A stretch of 64,000 bases of DNA, from contig CM031595.1 in assembly GCA_018398815.1 (NCBI GenBank), positions 141,049,614 to 141,113,613 of the forward strand. The letters run 5' to 3'. Under the pieces are notes generated by a model. It had not been told where the DNA came from. It worked only from the letters and a program-made list of their open reading frames with translations, and searched no databases. Positions 45,386 through 56,348 of the stretch are shown piece by piece. The position numbers were made by a program, and so were the translations under genes. The DNA comes from Conus ventricosus (taxonomy: Eukaryota; Mollusca; Gastropoda; Neogastropoda; Conidae). The stretch's first letter is position 1. Every line of letters begins with the position of its first letter.

Positions 45386-45386
45386 G
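44919..45386. repeat. (CA)n and (TA)n arrays flanking a hammerhead-like terminus (site 4)
   Basis: (CA)n with CGCA start at about 44919-44988, then (TA)n at 44990-45052, TA stretches at 45157-45200 and a long (TA)n at 45311-45385. Between the last two, the minus strand at 45279-45250 reads CTGAAGA, GGCT...AACC, GAAAATTTC, a decayed hammerhead-like core of the Penelope-like type. Confidence 0.75.
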
Positions 45387-45401
45387 GCCATTACCTCTTA
45401 C

Positions 45402-45826
45402 ACGGTCATCTTCTGCCACACTGTCTTCTTCTTCTCCGTTATCATCATCATCAGCAAACTGTACTGTTTCTACTTCACTCTCAGAAGTATCCTGTCTTCC
45501 ATAATGTTGGGCACACTTGGACGGCGCATGTGGTCAGAATCATTGTGGAAAGGGAAAGGGAAGTCAAAGTTTATCACTGGCCAGTTAATGCCATGTTGCT
45601 CGGCACCAATCATACGACCGAACAGTTTGAGCTTGTGGCAATGATCACAGGTAATGTTCAGCCAGAGGTTCAGACACTTCACTCGTCTAATGAAGTTGGA
45701 ATCTCCATACAGTGGGTACTCACTGGCTATCAGCCTCATGGATGAGTATAGATTTTCACAGGCATCTAACCGATCTACCAGTTTTTGAACTTCCACAAGG
45801 GCATTCTTGGTGCAGTTGTACCATAC
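45402..45826 (-). CDS. MAP3K4-like: MAP3K4-like internal exon (one frameshift)
   Basis: The minus strand has a plausible acceptor (TTTGACTGCAG at 45838-45827) and donor (GTAAGAGG at 45401-45394) around 425 bp. The reading gives WYNCTKNALVEVQKL, CENLYSSMRLIASEYPLYGD, then RVKCLNLWLNITCDHCHKLK and GINWP. This order (CENLYSS, CLWLNIT-x-D, KL, GWP) is what I recall from the N-terminal region of vertebrate MAP3K4/MTK1, a kinase kinase kinase in the p38/JNK stress pathways. That region lies before the kinase domain and binds upstream activators. Downstream, the original frame stops at 45470-45472, while the next frame continues with an acidic stretch (SESEVETVQFADDDDNGEEE) up to the donor, so one base appears gained or lost around 45480-45510. 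It may be a real exon with an assembly error or a pseudo-exon. No other exon of the gene is visible in the window. Confidence 0.62.
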
Positions 45827-46096
45827 CTGCAGTCAAACCACATCGCGAAATGAAATAGACACATCATCCTTCCAAATTCTCAGTCAAACAATTAATCTCT
45901 TCATCGACAGCAACCACGCTCAGCTACCATGAAATATGTCCAAAAATGTCCAACTGAATGTTCAGCAAGAACTAATAAAACATTACTAACTGACTACAGT
46001 ACAGCCACTTTGGCTTGTCCTGCCGATAACAACACACGTTGTTCCTCCGTTTTCATTTTCTTTTCTTTTTTATATACCACGGCGACGCTACGTTGT

Positions 46097-46795
46097 CAAG
46101 GGGCATTCGAGGCAACGAGGTGGTTATCAACTTGCCAAGAGTGCCACAAAGAAAGGATGAGCAGATTGTCTATCCCTCACACTGATCTGAAACCCCAAAC
46201 TCAAGCTTATGTCAACAACCTCTGGCAAGAGGAATGGAACTTGCAAACGGATAGTACACTATTTAAATTCCGTCCAAACCTGAAAAGTTTTTACCATGTT
46301 CCAGAGGCGGCCGTAAAGACGAAACAGTCGTGTGCCGTTTGCATACAGGTCACTCGTTTTACACCCATTCTTATCTTTTAAAAGGTGAAGAAGCTCCGTG
46401 GTGCATTCCTTGTCATGTTCCACTCACAGTGAGACATATTCTTTTAGAGTGTTGGGACTTGCGCGATGTGAGAAATGAACACTTTACAGCAGACTCCATA
46501 AAAACCTTGTTCAGAGATGTCCCACCTGACGTGATCTTTGAATTTCTGAAAGAGATTAACGTTTTTTCATCTGATCTAAGATTTTACGGAAGAAAGATAT
46601 TTGATGAAGTTTCTGGTGCGTTTTTAGGTGTATTTTAAATAGATGTGGGAATGCTTTTTTCGTTGTTGTTGTTGTTTTTCTGTTTGTTTTGGATGACTTG
46701 TGAGTTGACTTCAACGTGGTGACAGCCCTGACATGGCCCTTTGCGGTCGGCTGGGCTATAAGCAACATTACCTTACCTTACGTTGCCAAGTAACA
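46097..46795 (+). pseudogene. LINE 3' end, copy c: RNase H end and zinc-binding tail
   Basis: Best-preserved copy of this LINE family here. It starts in the RNase H motif (GGCATTCGAGGCAACGAGG, with QLAKSAT in frame after small shifts). It then gives LKPQTQAYVNNLWQEEWN and CAVC, and the open frame 46330-46638: PWCIPCHVPLTVRHILLEC, RNEHFTADSIKTLFRD and FLKEINVFSSDLRFYGRKIF. The 3' tail has TGACAGCCCTGACATGGCCC, GCGGTCGGCTGGGCTAT and ATTACCTTACCTTAC. Two frame breaks are present. The missing 5' part includes endonuclease and reverse transcriptase. Confidence 0.82.
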
Positions 46796-46899
46796 ATAAT
46801 AATCTCCGTGTCCACGCATGTGCAGTCTTGTCTTTACATGGTCACTTCGGTAATAACGACAATGTCTGAACTCTATCGATCGATGTATGTACCGATAGC

Positions 46900-46966
46900 C
46901 CACTGTTATCACCTGATATGGCCCTTTGAGGTTGGTTGGGCTATAAACAGACTGAACTGAAGTTAA
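46900..46966 (+). mobile_element. isolated LINE tail fragment
   Basis: CACCTGATATGGCCCTTTGA and GGTTGGGCTATAAACAGACTGAACTGAA match the LINE 3' tail without preceding coding sequence, ending in an ACTGAACTGAA-like repeat. Confidence 0.6.
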
Positions 46967-46989
46967 GTTTATCTGTTATGCTTAAGTAC

Positions 46990-47290
46990 TCCGTGGGTGT
47001 GAAATCACCCAGACACGTGTTTTTTGCTCTGTAACTCTAGTAATTTTGAAGCCACTTCCACTTAATTTCATGACTTTGTCCCTAATATATTACACTACAT
47101 ACCAACTGAAATTATTTTGTTTTATACATAAACAAAGAAATAATTACACAATTAATGTCCAGTACGTCGTGGGTGTGAGAACACCCATACTACCAAAGAA
47201 TAAACCTTGCAGCACGCCGTGGGTGTGGGGCCACCCATACTTACAAAGCTTGCGCGCCACACGCTATGGATGTGACGTCACGCGTGCTTG
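46990..47290. repeat. series of short hairpins with CGTGGGTGTG...CACCCA
   Basis: Four short inverted repeats lie near 46992, 47168, 47218 and 47260: GTGGGTGT and ACACCCA-type arms around 3-6 nt loops (GTGGGTGTGAAATCACCCA, GTGGGTGTGAGAACACCCA, GTGGGTGTGGGGCCACCCA, plus a diverged one). The same CACCCACGGCG half-arm recurs in the minisatellite that follows. Confidence 0.6.
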
Positions 47291-47424
47291 CTACAGAGAG
47301 ATAAGAGTCGCGTTGGTAAGAAATTCCTGACGGGGCGCGTACTGCCAAGTGTGAGGAACAACCGTTTGACGCAAGTAGCAAGACTCTCATCTCATAGAAG
47401 TCAAATTTGCATGACATACGGCAA

Positions 47425-47700
47425 GGTCTTACTTCCTCGAGAAAAAACCATGGGTTACTGTACACCCACGGCGTACGGCGAGGGGTTAGTTCCTACACAA
47501 AAACCATGGATTACTGTACACCCACGGCGTACGGCGAGGGGTTAGTTCCTACACAAAAACCATGGGTTGCTGTACACCCACGGCGTACGGCGAGGGATTA
47601 GCTCCTATACAAAAACCATGGGTTACTATACACCCACGGCGTACGGCGAGGGGTTATTCCTTCTTAGAAAGCATGGGTTTCTGCACACCCACGAAGTACA
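47425..47700. repeat. 56-bp minisatellite, five units
   Basis: Unit of 56 bp starting TACGGCGAGGGGTTAGTTCC and containing ACCATGGATTACTGTACACC then CACGGCG. Short Thr/Ala/Pro-rich open frames cross the array, but 56 is not a multiple of three and frames rotate, so coding is unlikely. Confidence 0.9.
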
Positions 47701-47759
47701 GCGCGCAAAATTTTAGGCGACGTACGGGAAGGTTAAAAAGGATTGCAGATGCATTTTGG

Positions 47760-49330
47760 CGGTTAAATGATAATACCGTAGAAGCAGATGATAATTCAAA
47801 GGAATGAATATTTGAAGGTTTGCGACTATTCAATACTCGGGGTATAACGAAAAGATGAAAATGTAGTGCAGTGTATGCTTATATGCCTAGTAAGAGCTCT
47901 CTCCCCAGTTGTTCTTTTCTGAGCTGGATCAATGAAAGCTCCTTCCTTAGTGGCCCTCATCAGAGCCAAATCAGTGGAAGCTCCCTCCCCTGTGGCCTTC
48001 ATCTAAGCCAAATGAACGGAAGCCTCCTCCCTAGCAGTCTTCTGAGCTAAATCGATGGAAGCCCCCTCCCTAGTAGCCTTCATCTGAGCCGAATCAGTAG
48101 ATGCCCCCTCCCTGTGGCCTTCCTCTGAGCCAGATCAGTGGAAACTTCCTCCCCAGTGGCCCTCTTCTGAGCCAGATCAGTGGAAGTTCCCTTCCTAATG
48201 GCCTTTGTCCGAACCAAATGAATGAAAACGATCCCCCTAGCGCTCTTCGTTGAGCCATATCTATCGAAGTTGTCTCCCAAGTGCCCCTTATCTGAGCCAA
48301 ATCAATAGGAGCTGTCTTGGCCAACTTTTTCATGTGTTGAAAATAACACTTTCTCCCCCCACCCCCACCCTCGCATCTTTGTTTTTCTTATCTAATTTCA
48401 ATTGCATAGTCAATGCCTGTACTGTTAAAGGTTTTATGTGTTTTATTATCTTTACTATAAAATTTGTGCGTGGGATGCTGTGGGGAGAACAAATTACAAA
48501 TTCAGTTTACTGCTCTGCACTTAAAGTGTATATTTGAAACCAGCATTTGGTGCAAAAACAAGCAGATTCAGTGGCTTTTGATTTACCCCACAAAATGACT
48601 AGAAACCCCCATTACCAATTTAGTCTTACTCTGCACGACAATCTATTGTCATATCCATTGGACTTGTCTCTCCTTCAGTTCAGCCCAAGATCGCGCTAGT
48701 TTACCTTCCTACGTTTGTATTGCTTATAGACCAATACACTGCCAACATTGTGTCGATACAGAATCCTCCCAATACTTTGTAAGGTTCATTTCTCTCTTGG
48801 CACATCTCATCATCAATTGAAAAGGTTGTGCTTGACGATACTGTATGACAGAAAGCGACTACACAAGGATCTGCACAACAACACCCTTTTTATCAGCCTG
48901 ATTGATCCATTACGACACTGGCCCAACAGATTTTCAAAAATGTCTTTTGAAGCAAGAGACTAACGGGTGATTCAGCATGGATTAGCCTTGCCTAGGGGCA
49001 CGCTGTCTGAAGGAACAGGTTAATTGGGCACTTTGTCATTTTTAGAAAAGAACCTTTTAGATGAACAAGACCTAGGAAGGCTTGCTTAATACCTTTCATT
49101 ATCAATTTCATAGAGATCTCTTTGGAAGGAGTCCAGGACTAGAACTACACCCTCCTCTTTGTCTTTGGAAGGAGCCCAGGACTAGAACTACACCCTCCTC
49201 TTTCCCATGTAGATCATGCCACTCGTTACCAACATCAAAAAACCAAGTTACACTGACCCTTCTTTCATTATTTAGTATCATTAGATACACCTGATAAATC
49301 CGATGACTTTCAGTGTCCATACAAATAATC
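47760..49330. repeat. large tandem duplication, unit 1
   Basis: Begins GAAGCAGATGATAATTCAA at 47779, includes a 42-bp minisatellite (about 47890-48320; CCAAATCAATGGAAGCTCC type) and continues in unique sequence with GTGGGATGCTGTGGGGAGAA at 48470. The same order recurs in unit 2. There is no coding signal, and frames within the 42-bp repeat are artefacts. Confidence 0.82.
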
Positions 49331-49531
49331 ATATCGTAGAAGCAGGCGATAATTCAAGCGATTGAATGTGTGAAGGTTTACAACTGTTTAGGGGATAACA
49401 AAAAGATGAAGATGTAATACAATATATGCCCATACACCTTCCAGGAGCTCTCTTACTAGTTGTTCTTGTGTGAACCCAATCAGTGGAATCTGCTTCTGTG
49501 GTGGCTCTCATCTAAATCAAATCATTAGAAG

Positions 49532-49578
<47 letters not shown>

Positions 49579-51240
49579 AGTAGCCTTCATCTGAGCCAGA
49601 TCAACAGAAGCTTCCTCCCCAGTGGCCTCATCCAAGCCAAATCAACGGAAGCTCCTGCCTACTGGTCTTTAACTGAGCCAAACAATAGAACTTCCTCCCC
49701 AGTGGCCCTCACTCGAGCCAAATCAATGAAAGTTTCCACCTGAATGACCCTTTACTGAACCTAACTCTAGGGAAGCTTATCTGGCCAAATGTGTTAGAGC
49801 TTTCCCCCTTATGGCTCTCATCTGAGCTAATCAATGGAAGCTCCCTCCTACTCCTAGTCGTCCTCATCTGAGCCAGATCAATGGAAGATCTCTCCCTTAC
49901 GGCCCTCATCTGGGCCAAATCAATGGAAGATCCCTCCATAATGGCCCTCATCTGGGCCAGATCAATTCAAGCTCTCTACCTAATAGCCCTCATCTGAGGC
50001 AAATCAATGGGAACTATCTCCTTAGGGCCCTTCACTAAGCCAAATCTATTGAAGCTCTTTCCCGAGTGGCCCTCATCTGAGCCAGATCAACTTGAGATCT
50101 CTTCCGAAGTTTCCATCTGTTGAAAATATCACTTTCTTCTCACCCCTACCCCCATCCTTGTTTTCTTATCTTGTTTCAGTTGTGTAATCAGTGCATGTAC
50201 TGCTAAAAGTTTCGTACATTTTATTATCCTTATGATGAAAATTGGGCGTGGGATGCTGTGGGGAGAACAAACTACAAATTCAGTTTACTGTTCTGCATTT
50301 AAAGTGTATATCTGAAACCAGCATTTGATGTAAAAGCAAACAGATTCAGTAGCTTTTGATTTACTCCACAATATGACTGGGAACCCTCGTTACCACTCTG
50401 TCTTACTGTGCACGACAATCTATTGACATATCCGTTGGACTTGTTTCTCCTACAGCCATGCCCAAGATTGTGCTAGTTTACCATCCATGTTTGCATTACT
50501 CATAAACCATCAATTCACTGCCAACATTGTGTCAATACAGAATCCTCCTCATACTTTGTAAGGTTCACTTCTCTCCTTGGCATATCTTATCAACTGAAAT
50601 GATCGTGTTTGAAGTTACTGTACGACAGAAACCAGCTCTGCTAGGATCTGCACAACACCCTTTTTATCGGTCTGATTGATCCATTATGACACTGGCCCAA
50701 CTGACTTTCGAAACATGGCATTGGTCTAGAGGCATGTTGTCTGGAGGAACAGGCTAATAGGGCACTTTGTCATTGTAAGAAAAGAAATTTCCAGATGACT
50801 AAGACCCATGAGGCTTGCTAATTTTCCTCCTCATCAATTTCATACATACCTTCCAAATACTTGGACTAGAACTACACCCTCCTCATCCCACTTAGATCAT
50901 GTCGCTCAATACCAACACCCAAAGCCAAGTTAATTTGACACTTCTTTTATCATTTAATATCTTTAATACACCTGATTAATTTGATGACTTTCAGTGTCAA
51001 TGTCATGATGTAAGAAGTGCCATGAAGGCTTGCAAATTCCCCTCATCATCAATTTCATACATACCTGATTTGGAAGGATTCCAAATACTAGAACTAGAAC
51101 TACACCCTCCTCATTCCCACTTAGATCATGTCGCTCAATACCAACACCCAAAGCCAAGTTAATCTGACACTTCTTTCATCATTTGATATCTTTAAATACA
51201 CCTGATTAATCTGATGACTTTCAGTGTCAATACCGTTACG
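49331..51240. repeat. large tandem duplication, unit 2, with 47-bp poly(C)
   Basis: Begins GAAGCAGGCGATAATTCAAG at 49338. The 42-bp minisatellite is expanded (about 49440-50110) and contains a poly(C) run at 49532-49578. The downstream half matches unit 1 (GTGGGATGCTGTGGGGAGAA at 50249). A further internal duplication of about 200 bp repeats 50825-51010 as 51035-51245. Confidence 0.82.
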
Positions 51241-51284
51241 TTAGAAGTACCATTTCCTGGTACCAAAAACCGTTAATGAGAGCA

Positions 51285-51686
51285 TTGGCAACCAAATATT
51301 TCCGTGGCGGCTGTACAGAAGAAAGCTTTGTGCCGTTGCGTGCAGGCCACTCCTTTTACACTCATTCTCATCTTGTACAAGGTGAGGAAGCTCCGTGGTG
51401 TATTGCATGTCATTTACCACTCACAGTGAAACTTTTTTTTTAGAGTGTTGAGACTTGCATGATGTGAGACATAAACATTTTACAGCAGACTCCGTGAAAA
51501 CCTTGTTCAGAGATTTTTAACGAAGTTTCTGGTGCGATTTTAGAAGGTGTATTATAAAGAGATGTGTGAATGGTGTTTTTTTGTTTGTTTTGTTTTTGTT
51601 TGGATGATTTGTGAGTTGACTTCAGCGTGGTGACAGCTGTGATGTGGCTCTTTGCGGTTGGCTGGGCTATAAGCAACATTACTTTA
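51285..51686 (+). mobile_element. LINE 3' end, copy d1
   Basis: Starts near TGGCGGCTGTACAGAAGAAAG and follows the family to GGGCTATAAGCAACATTACTTTAC, with a deletion of the late coding part (GTTCAGAGATTTTTAACGAAG). Frames are broken. Confidence 0.78.
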
Positions 51687-51945
51687 CAGAGATGTCCCAC
51701 CTGATATGATCTTTGAATTTCTGAAAGAGATTTAAGATTTTCATCTGATATCAGATTTTAGGGAGGAAAGATTTTAGCAAAATTTCTGTTGTGTTTTTGG
51801 GTAGTGTGTTCTAAAGGGTTGTGGGTTTTGTTTTTCTTTGTTTTGTTTTTTTGTGTGTGACTTGAGAGTTGACATCAACGCGGTGACAGCCTTGATATAG
51901 CCCTTTGCGGTCGGCTGGGCCAAAAGCAACATTACCTTACCAGGA
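51687..51945 (+). mobile_element. LINE 3' end, copy d2, in tandem with d1
   Basis: Starts AGAGATGTCCCACCTGATAT directly after the ATTACTTTAC end of d1 and runs to CAACATTACCTTACC. It contains the segment missing in d1. Confidence 0.75.
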
Positions 51946-52006
51946 CTGTAATTTAAAGTAAATAAATTTAAAAAAGCCTTATGCATACTTCGGTTGTTTC
52001 TTATGT

Positions 52007-53762
52007 TGTAGTCAAGTGGTCGAGTGGTGTTGGGTCAGTTGGCTCATTCACTCAGTGGAACAGTTCAGTGACTAGAAGGTGATAGGTGTTTATTTATCTT
52101 CACTACAACACACACAGCAGGGAGCAAGCCTGTATAGACACATGCAAAGAAAACAGCTTCTTAGCAAACAGTAAATGTAGGAGACAATAGTTGTCATAAT
52201 CAAATTATCTAGTACATTTTACAATGGATACTAGGCTTGCGTACACACCTACCCAATTCACTTTCTTTATGGATTATAATCTACATAATCATTTATCATA
52301 CCAAGGGCAAAAAGAAAACAAAATGAAATTATCAAACCGGCTAAATAGGCAGTAGTTATCAGTACACAACTCAACACACATGCCACAAAACTTTAAACTT
52401 ATACATCAACACAAGAGAGAGAGAGAGAGAGAGGTTTTTTTCCTCTCCAAAAGTCTGGATCAGAAACACTCAGTGAGTGGGCCAAACAAACATACAAGAA
52501 AATTACAACTTTGCCACAATGTCATGGCTTCAGCCACCATTTTATCTAAGACAGTTGAAGCCAATTTCAATGTTCTGACCCCTTTCCCCATGACTTTCCA
52601 ACCTGATCCTTAATGTGGTGGTTGGTAAAATTAGCTCGATTCTCCCATGATCATTTAATCATGGAATGCCTTGCATTAGTTGCAACAAACCCCAAATCGA
52701 AATTTCCCGAAAGGAAATTACAAAATTAGGTCTCTTCTGAACCAGGATTAGACCAATTCCCCAAGCAGAAATTATAAACACTACTAACAAAAAGAGAATT
52801 TAATTATTTACCACAGTTATTACCATACTGAGCCATGTATCGGTTAAATCTGAGGCTGTATACCTTTGTGACTAACCATTTAGAATATTAAAATTTAGGG
52901 CAAAAGCCACCTTCAAAAGATCCTGTGGACAAGAATTCTTGTTTGGTGTGACTTAGTAATTATGCTGAAGTATCACCCTAATCATTATTCCAACATACAA
53001 AATACACAAGAATGAAAGGATGAAAATAGAAAATTCAATGTTCCAGGTTGACTGGAACATAGACAGAAAATCAATTAAGGCTCTAGTTGAGAACCGCCTT
53101 TAGACAAATTTCTCTGGGCCAGGAAAATTTTGACGTCAGCTATGTACAACAATGTTGCAAAATCTGCAGACATGCCGGTCGCAAAAGTGATACTTTTGTC
53201 AAATGTTACTCATAAAGTCTTTCAACAATAAATCTGCAAGTACAGTAGTCCACACAATCCTTTAGATGGCTGGGTAATTCTGAACATTTCACATATTTTA
53301 CATTTTCTTTCCAATACAGAGATGGTAATGATCTGAAAACAAAGAGAGTTTGTGTAGCAAAGCTAGCACGTGGCAGTTCAAAACTGAAGGGCTTGAAACA
53401 AAGGGAGTTTGAGTAGCAAGGCTAGCACATGGCCATTTCCGAAACTGAAAAGCTTGAAAGGTTCGCACCCACAAAACTGCAACTTGTACAACCATACAGG
53501 GTAAAATATTTGAAGATCGATCAAAAGAAACTTTTCAAAGTCTACGATCAAAGAAACTTTTCAAAGTCTACAATCTCATACAACTTACTAACCGTTTAAG
53601 GCACTGTGTGCAGCCTCTTCGATGTCGTCGGGTCTATGCCAGGCTTCAGATTGCCCGGTTTCCGTTCGTCAATGCTTTTGTTCTTTCACGGACCACAACT
53701 TCCGGTTTTGTGGCTATACACACGGACGATGTTAAATTTACATCTGTATGCACCCTATAACA
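52007..53762 (-). repeat. long LTR-like terminal repeat (left), 1756 bp
   Basis: Its two ends match 55751-56348: TGTAGTCAAGTGGTCGAGTG at the left edge and about 550 bp (53210-53762) ending CACCCTATAACA at the right. The 1.18 kb between 52033 and 53208 is absent from the right copy. Read on the minus strand it begins TGTTATAGGG and ends ...GACTACA. No open frame is convincing. Confidence 0.72.
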
Positions 53763-54825
53763 CGCACCCTTGCTTTTGAACGCAATGTCCCCATTGCTCC
53801 CAAAGATATCCTTTTGCTAATGTCGAAATTAGTTTCCGACCCAAACAGGTTAACATTAGCAATGAATGATAGAAAATTTACATTGGGAGTAGACTAATAG
53901 TTAGCCTCATCTCCCAAAGTACAGTCAGTATAGTATGGAGAACATTGACGGGATTTGTTATGGGTGAACGGTAATCGATATCTCTTTGTATGAAATTATA
54001 GCAAAACTAATACCTTCAACAAGTCCATGTAGGCCTATCTTGGTAAACTAACCATTACTTGCTTCCCTTAACTCTCTTGACAAGCACGCGCCCGCTAGTG
54101 CCCAACCGGACATCACAGACGTAAGGCTGAGCGCCTGCCAGCGCCCGGAAAAACATGTGGCAACAATGGGCGCTGCCATGTTTCTGATAGAGAAAGGAAG
54201 TCTTGCGAGAACGTGACTTCCTCCTTCCTGTAGCCATCCACTTCCGTTTGCAAAAAAACACGAGTCGATACATGCCGTAGTTCTTGAGTTATGAATTTTA
54301 AAAATTATTTTCATTTCATTATCTCCTTTTCTCTCTTTTAAATTAATTTTTAATTTGGGTAACTATGTTCAAATTACAGAGTTACTTATCTTGCCGTAGG
54401 CTTTCAGCGTAACTAGCTCAGGTAAGTGCATACTGAAGAAGGTGAACTGAAATCTTTTGGTTCTTTCTCCAAATTTTGTGCCCCTTTATATAGTCAGACA
54501 CATTCTCATCAAAACTGTCATGGTACAAACCACTCTGCTGCGGGTACTGGTGTGACTTGTTCGCAGATGGTTCTTTGGCTGCAATCCTGCCACTTCTGCG
54601 AAGTTATCATGAACACAAAGTCAAATCATTCTTGTAGGTGTTCTCTTCATAGACAAAAACAAAAAAAGGGGATAAAACGCTTTACCTAAGTTTAAAAAAT
54701 ATTTCTTCAGTTTGCTTTTTCCAACATTAATAACGATTAATAATTGTATTAAAAGGAAAAGGACACAAAGGGTAGAGAGCCTGAGAGGCATAGCATTGTC
54801 CGTGAGAGTGCAAATGTCATGACCA
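53763..54825. other. internal region of the LTR-flanked element, no gene
   Basis: Short open frames (54048-54314 minus, 54426-54689 plus) without recognised motifs. Confidence 0.45.
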
Positions 54826-54831
54826 GCAATG

Positions 54832-55676
54832 AAAGCCGAGGTTCATTCCCTGTGGAGGTGGGAGATGCCATCACAGGAAGAAAGCCAAGGTCCATTCCCT
54901 GTGGAGGTGGGAGATGCCATCACAGGAAGAAAAGCTGAGGTCCATTCCCTGTGGAGGTGGGAGATGCCACCACAGGAAGATAGCTGGGGTTCATTCCCTG
55001 TGGAGGTGGGAGATTGCCACCACAGGAAGATAGCTGGGGTTCATTCCCTGTGGAGGTGGGAGATGCCATCACAGGAAGAAAGCTGAGGTCCATTCCCTGT
55101 GGAGGTGGGAGATGCCACCACAGGAAGATAGCTGGGGTTCATTCCCTGTGGAGGTTGGAGATGCTACCACAGGAAGATAACTGGGGTTCATTCCCTGTGG
55201 AGGTGGGAGACGCCACCACAGGAAGAAAGCCAAGGTCCATTCCCTGTGGAGGTGGGAGATGCCACCACAGGAAGATAGCTGGGGTTCATTCCCTGTGGAG
55301 GTGGGAGATGCTACCACAGGAAGATAACTGGGGTTCATTCCCCGTGGAGGTGGGAGACGCCACCACAGGAAGATAACTGGGGTTCATTCCCTGTGGAGGT
55401 GGGAGATGCCACCACAGGAAGATAACTGAGGTTCATTCCCTGTGGAGGTGGGAGATGCCACCACAGGAAGATAACTGGGTTCATTCCCTGCGGAGGTGGA
55501 GATGCTACCACAGGAAGATAACTGGGGTTCATTCCCTGTGGAGGTGGGAGATGCCACCACAGGAAGATAACAGGGGTTCATTCCCTGTGGAGGTGGGAGA
55601 CGCCACCACAGGAAGATAACTGAGGTTCATTTCCCTGTGGAGGTGGGAGATGCCACCACAGGAAGATAACTGGGGT
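54832..55676. repeat. 49-bp minisatellite, about 17 units
   Basis: Unit TTCATTCCCTGTGGAGGTGG plus GAGATGCCACCACAGGAAGA and TAACTGGGG. Units are very alike, with single-base changes and a few 1-bp length changes. Because 49 is 3n+1 and no frame of the unit has a stop on much of either strand, overlapping open frames of 60-120 codons arise on both strands. It lies just downstream of the putative primer-binding site. Confidence 0.93.
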
Positions 55677-55750
55677 TCGGCTGTTGATCTTCCATCCTGC
55701 TGTGTGTGTTGTAGGGTCACTCTTGTTCCGATCCTGTCGGCGACGCCACG

Positions 55751-56348
55751 TGTAGTCAAGTGGTCGAGTGGTGTTGGGATGTGTGGAACGTGTGGCTCAT
55801 AAAGTCTTTCAACAATAAATCTGCAAGTACAGTAGTCCACACAATCCTTTAGATGGCTGGGTAATTCTGAACATTTCACATATTTTACATTTTCTTTCCA
55901 ATACAGAGATGGTAATGATCTGAAAACAAAGAGAGTTTGTGTAGCAAAGCTAGCACGTGGCAGTTCAAAACTGAAGGGCTTGAAACAAAGGGAGTTTGGT
56001 AGCAAGGCTAGCACATGGCCATTTCCGAAACTGAAAAGCTTGAAAGGTTCGCACCCACAAAACTGCAACTTGTACAACCATACAGGGTAAAATATTTGAA
56101 GATCGATCAAAGAAACTTTTCAAAGTCTACGATCAAAGAAACTTTTCAAAGTCTACAATCTCATACAACTTACTAACCGTTTAAGGCACTGTGTGCAGCC
56201 TCTTCGATGTCGTCGGGTCTATGCCAGGCTTCAGATTGCCCGGTTTCCGTTCGTCAATGCTTTTTGTTCTTTCACGGACCACAACTTCCGGTTTTGTGGC
56301 TATACACACGGACGATGTTAAATTTACATCTGTATGCACCCTATAACA
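55751..56348 (-). repeat. LTR-like terminal repeat (right), 598 bp
   Basis: From TGTAGTCAAG to CTATAACA. It is nearly identical to the left copy over 55797-56348 but lacks its 1.18 kb middle and has a 17-bp filler (ATGTGTGGAACGTGTGG). Confidence 0.75.

Larger units (their letters stand above)
52007..56348 (-). mobile_element. LTR-flanked element without recognised genes, 4.3 kb
   Basis: Direct terminal repeats with TG...CA ends flank about 2 kb of internal DNA. Just inside the right repeat, the minus strand reads TGGCGTCGCCGACAGGA (55732-55748), placed like a primer-binding site. At the left inner edge, AAAAGCAAGGGTGCG is a weak purine tract. No gag or pol is present, so this looks like a non-autonomous LTR element. 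A target duplication is not seen, which leaves a simple segmental duplication as an alternative. Confidence 0.62.

Noticed and set aside
47407..47807. Proline/alanine-rich repeat protein from the 56-bp array
   Set aside because: Unit length is not a multiple of three, so frames rotate, and no splice or start context is seen.
52007..52034. tRNA-Ser-like A box (GTGGTCGAGTGG) at the LTR edge
   Set aside because: No B box follows at tRNA distance, and the similarity is short.
55529..56110. 193-codon minus frame in the right terminal repeat
   Set aside because: It spans minisatellite and LTR sequence, and its frame is not kept in the left LTR copy.
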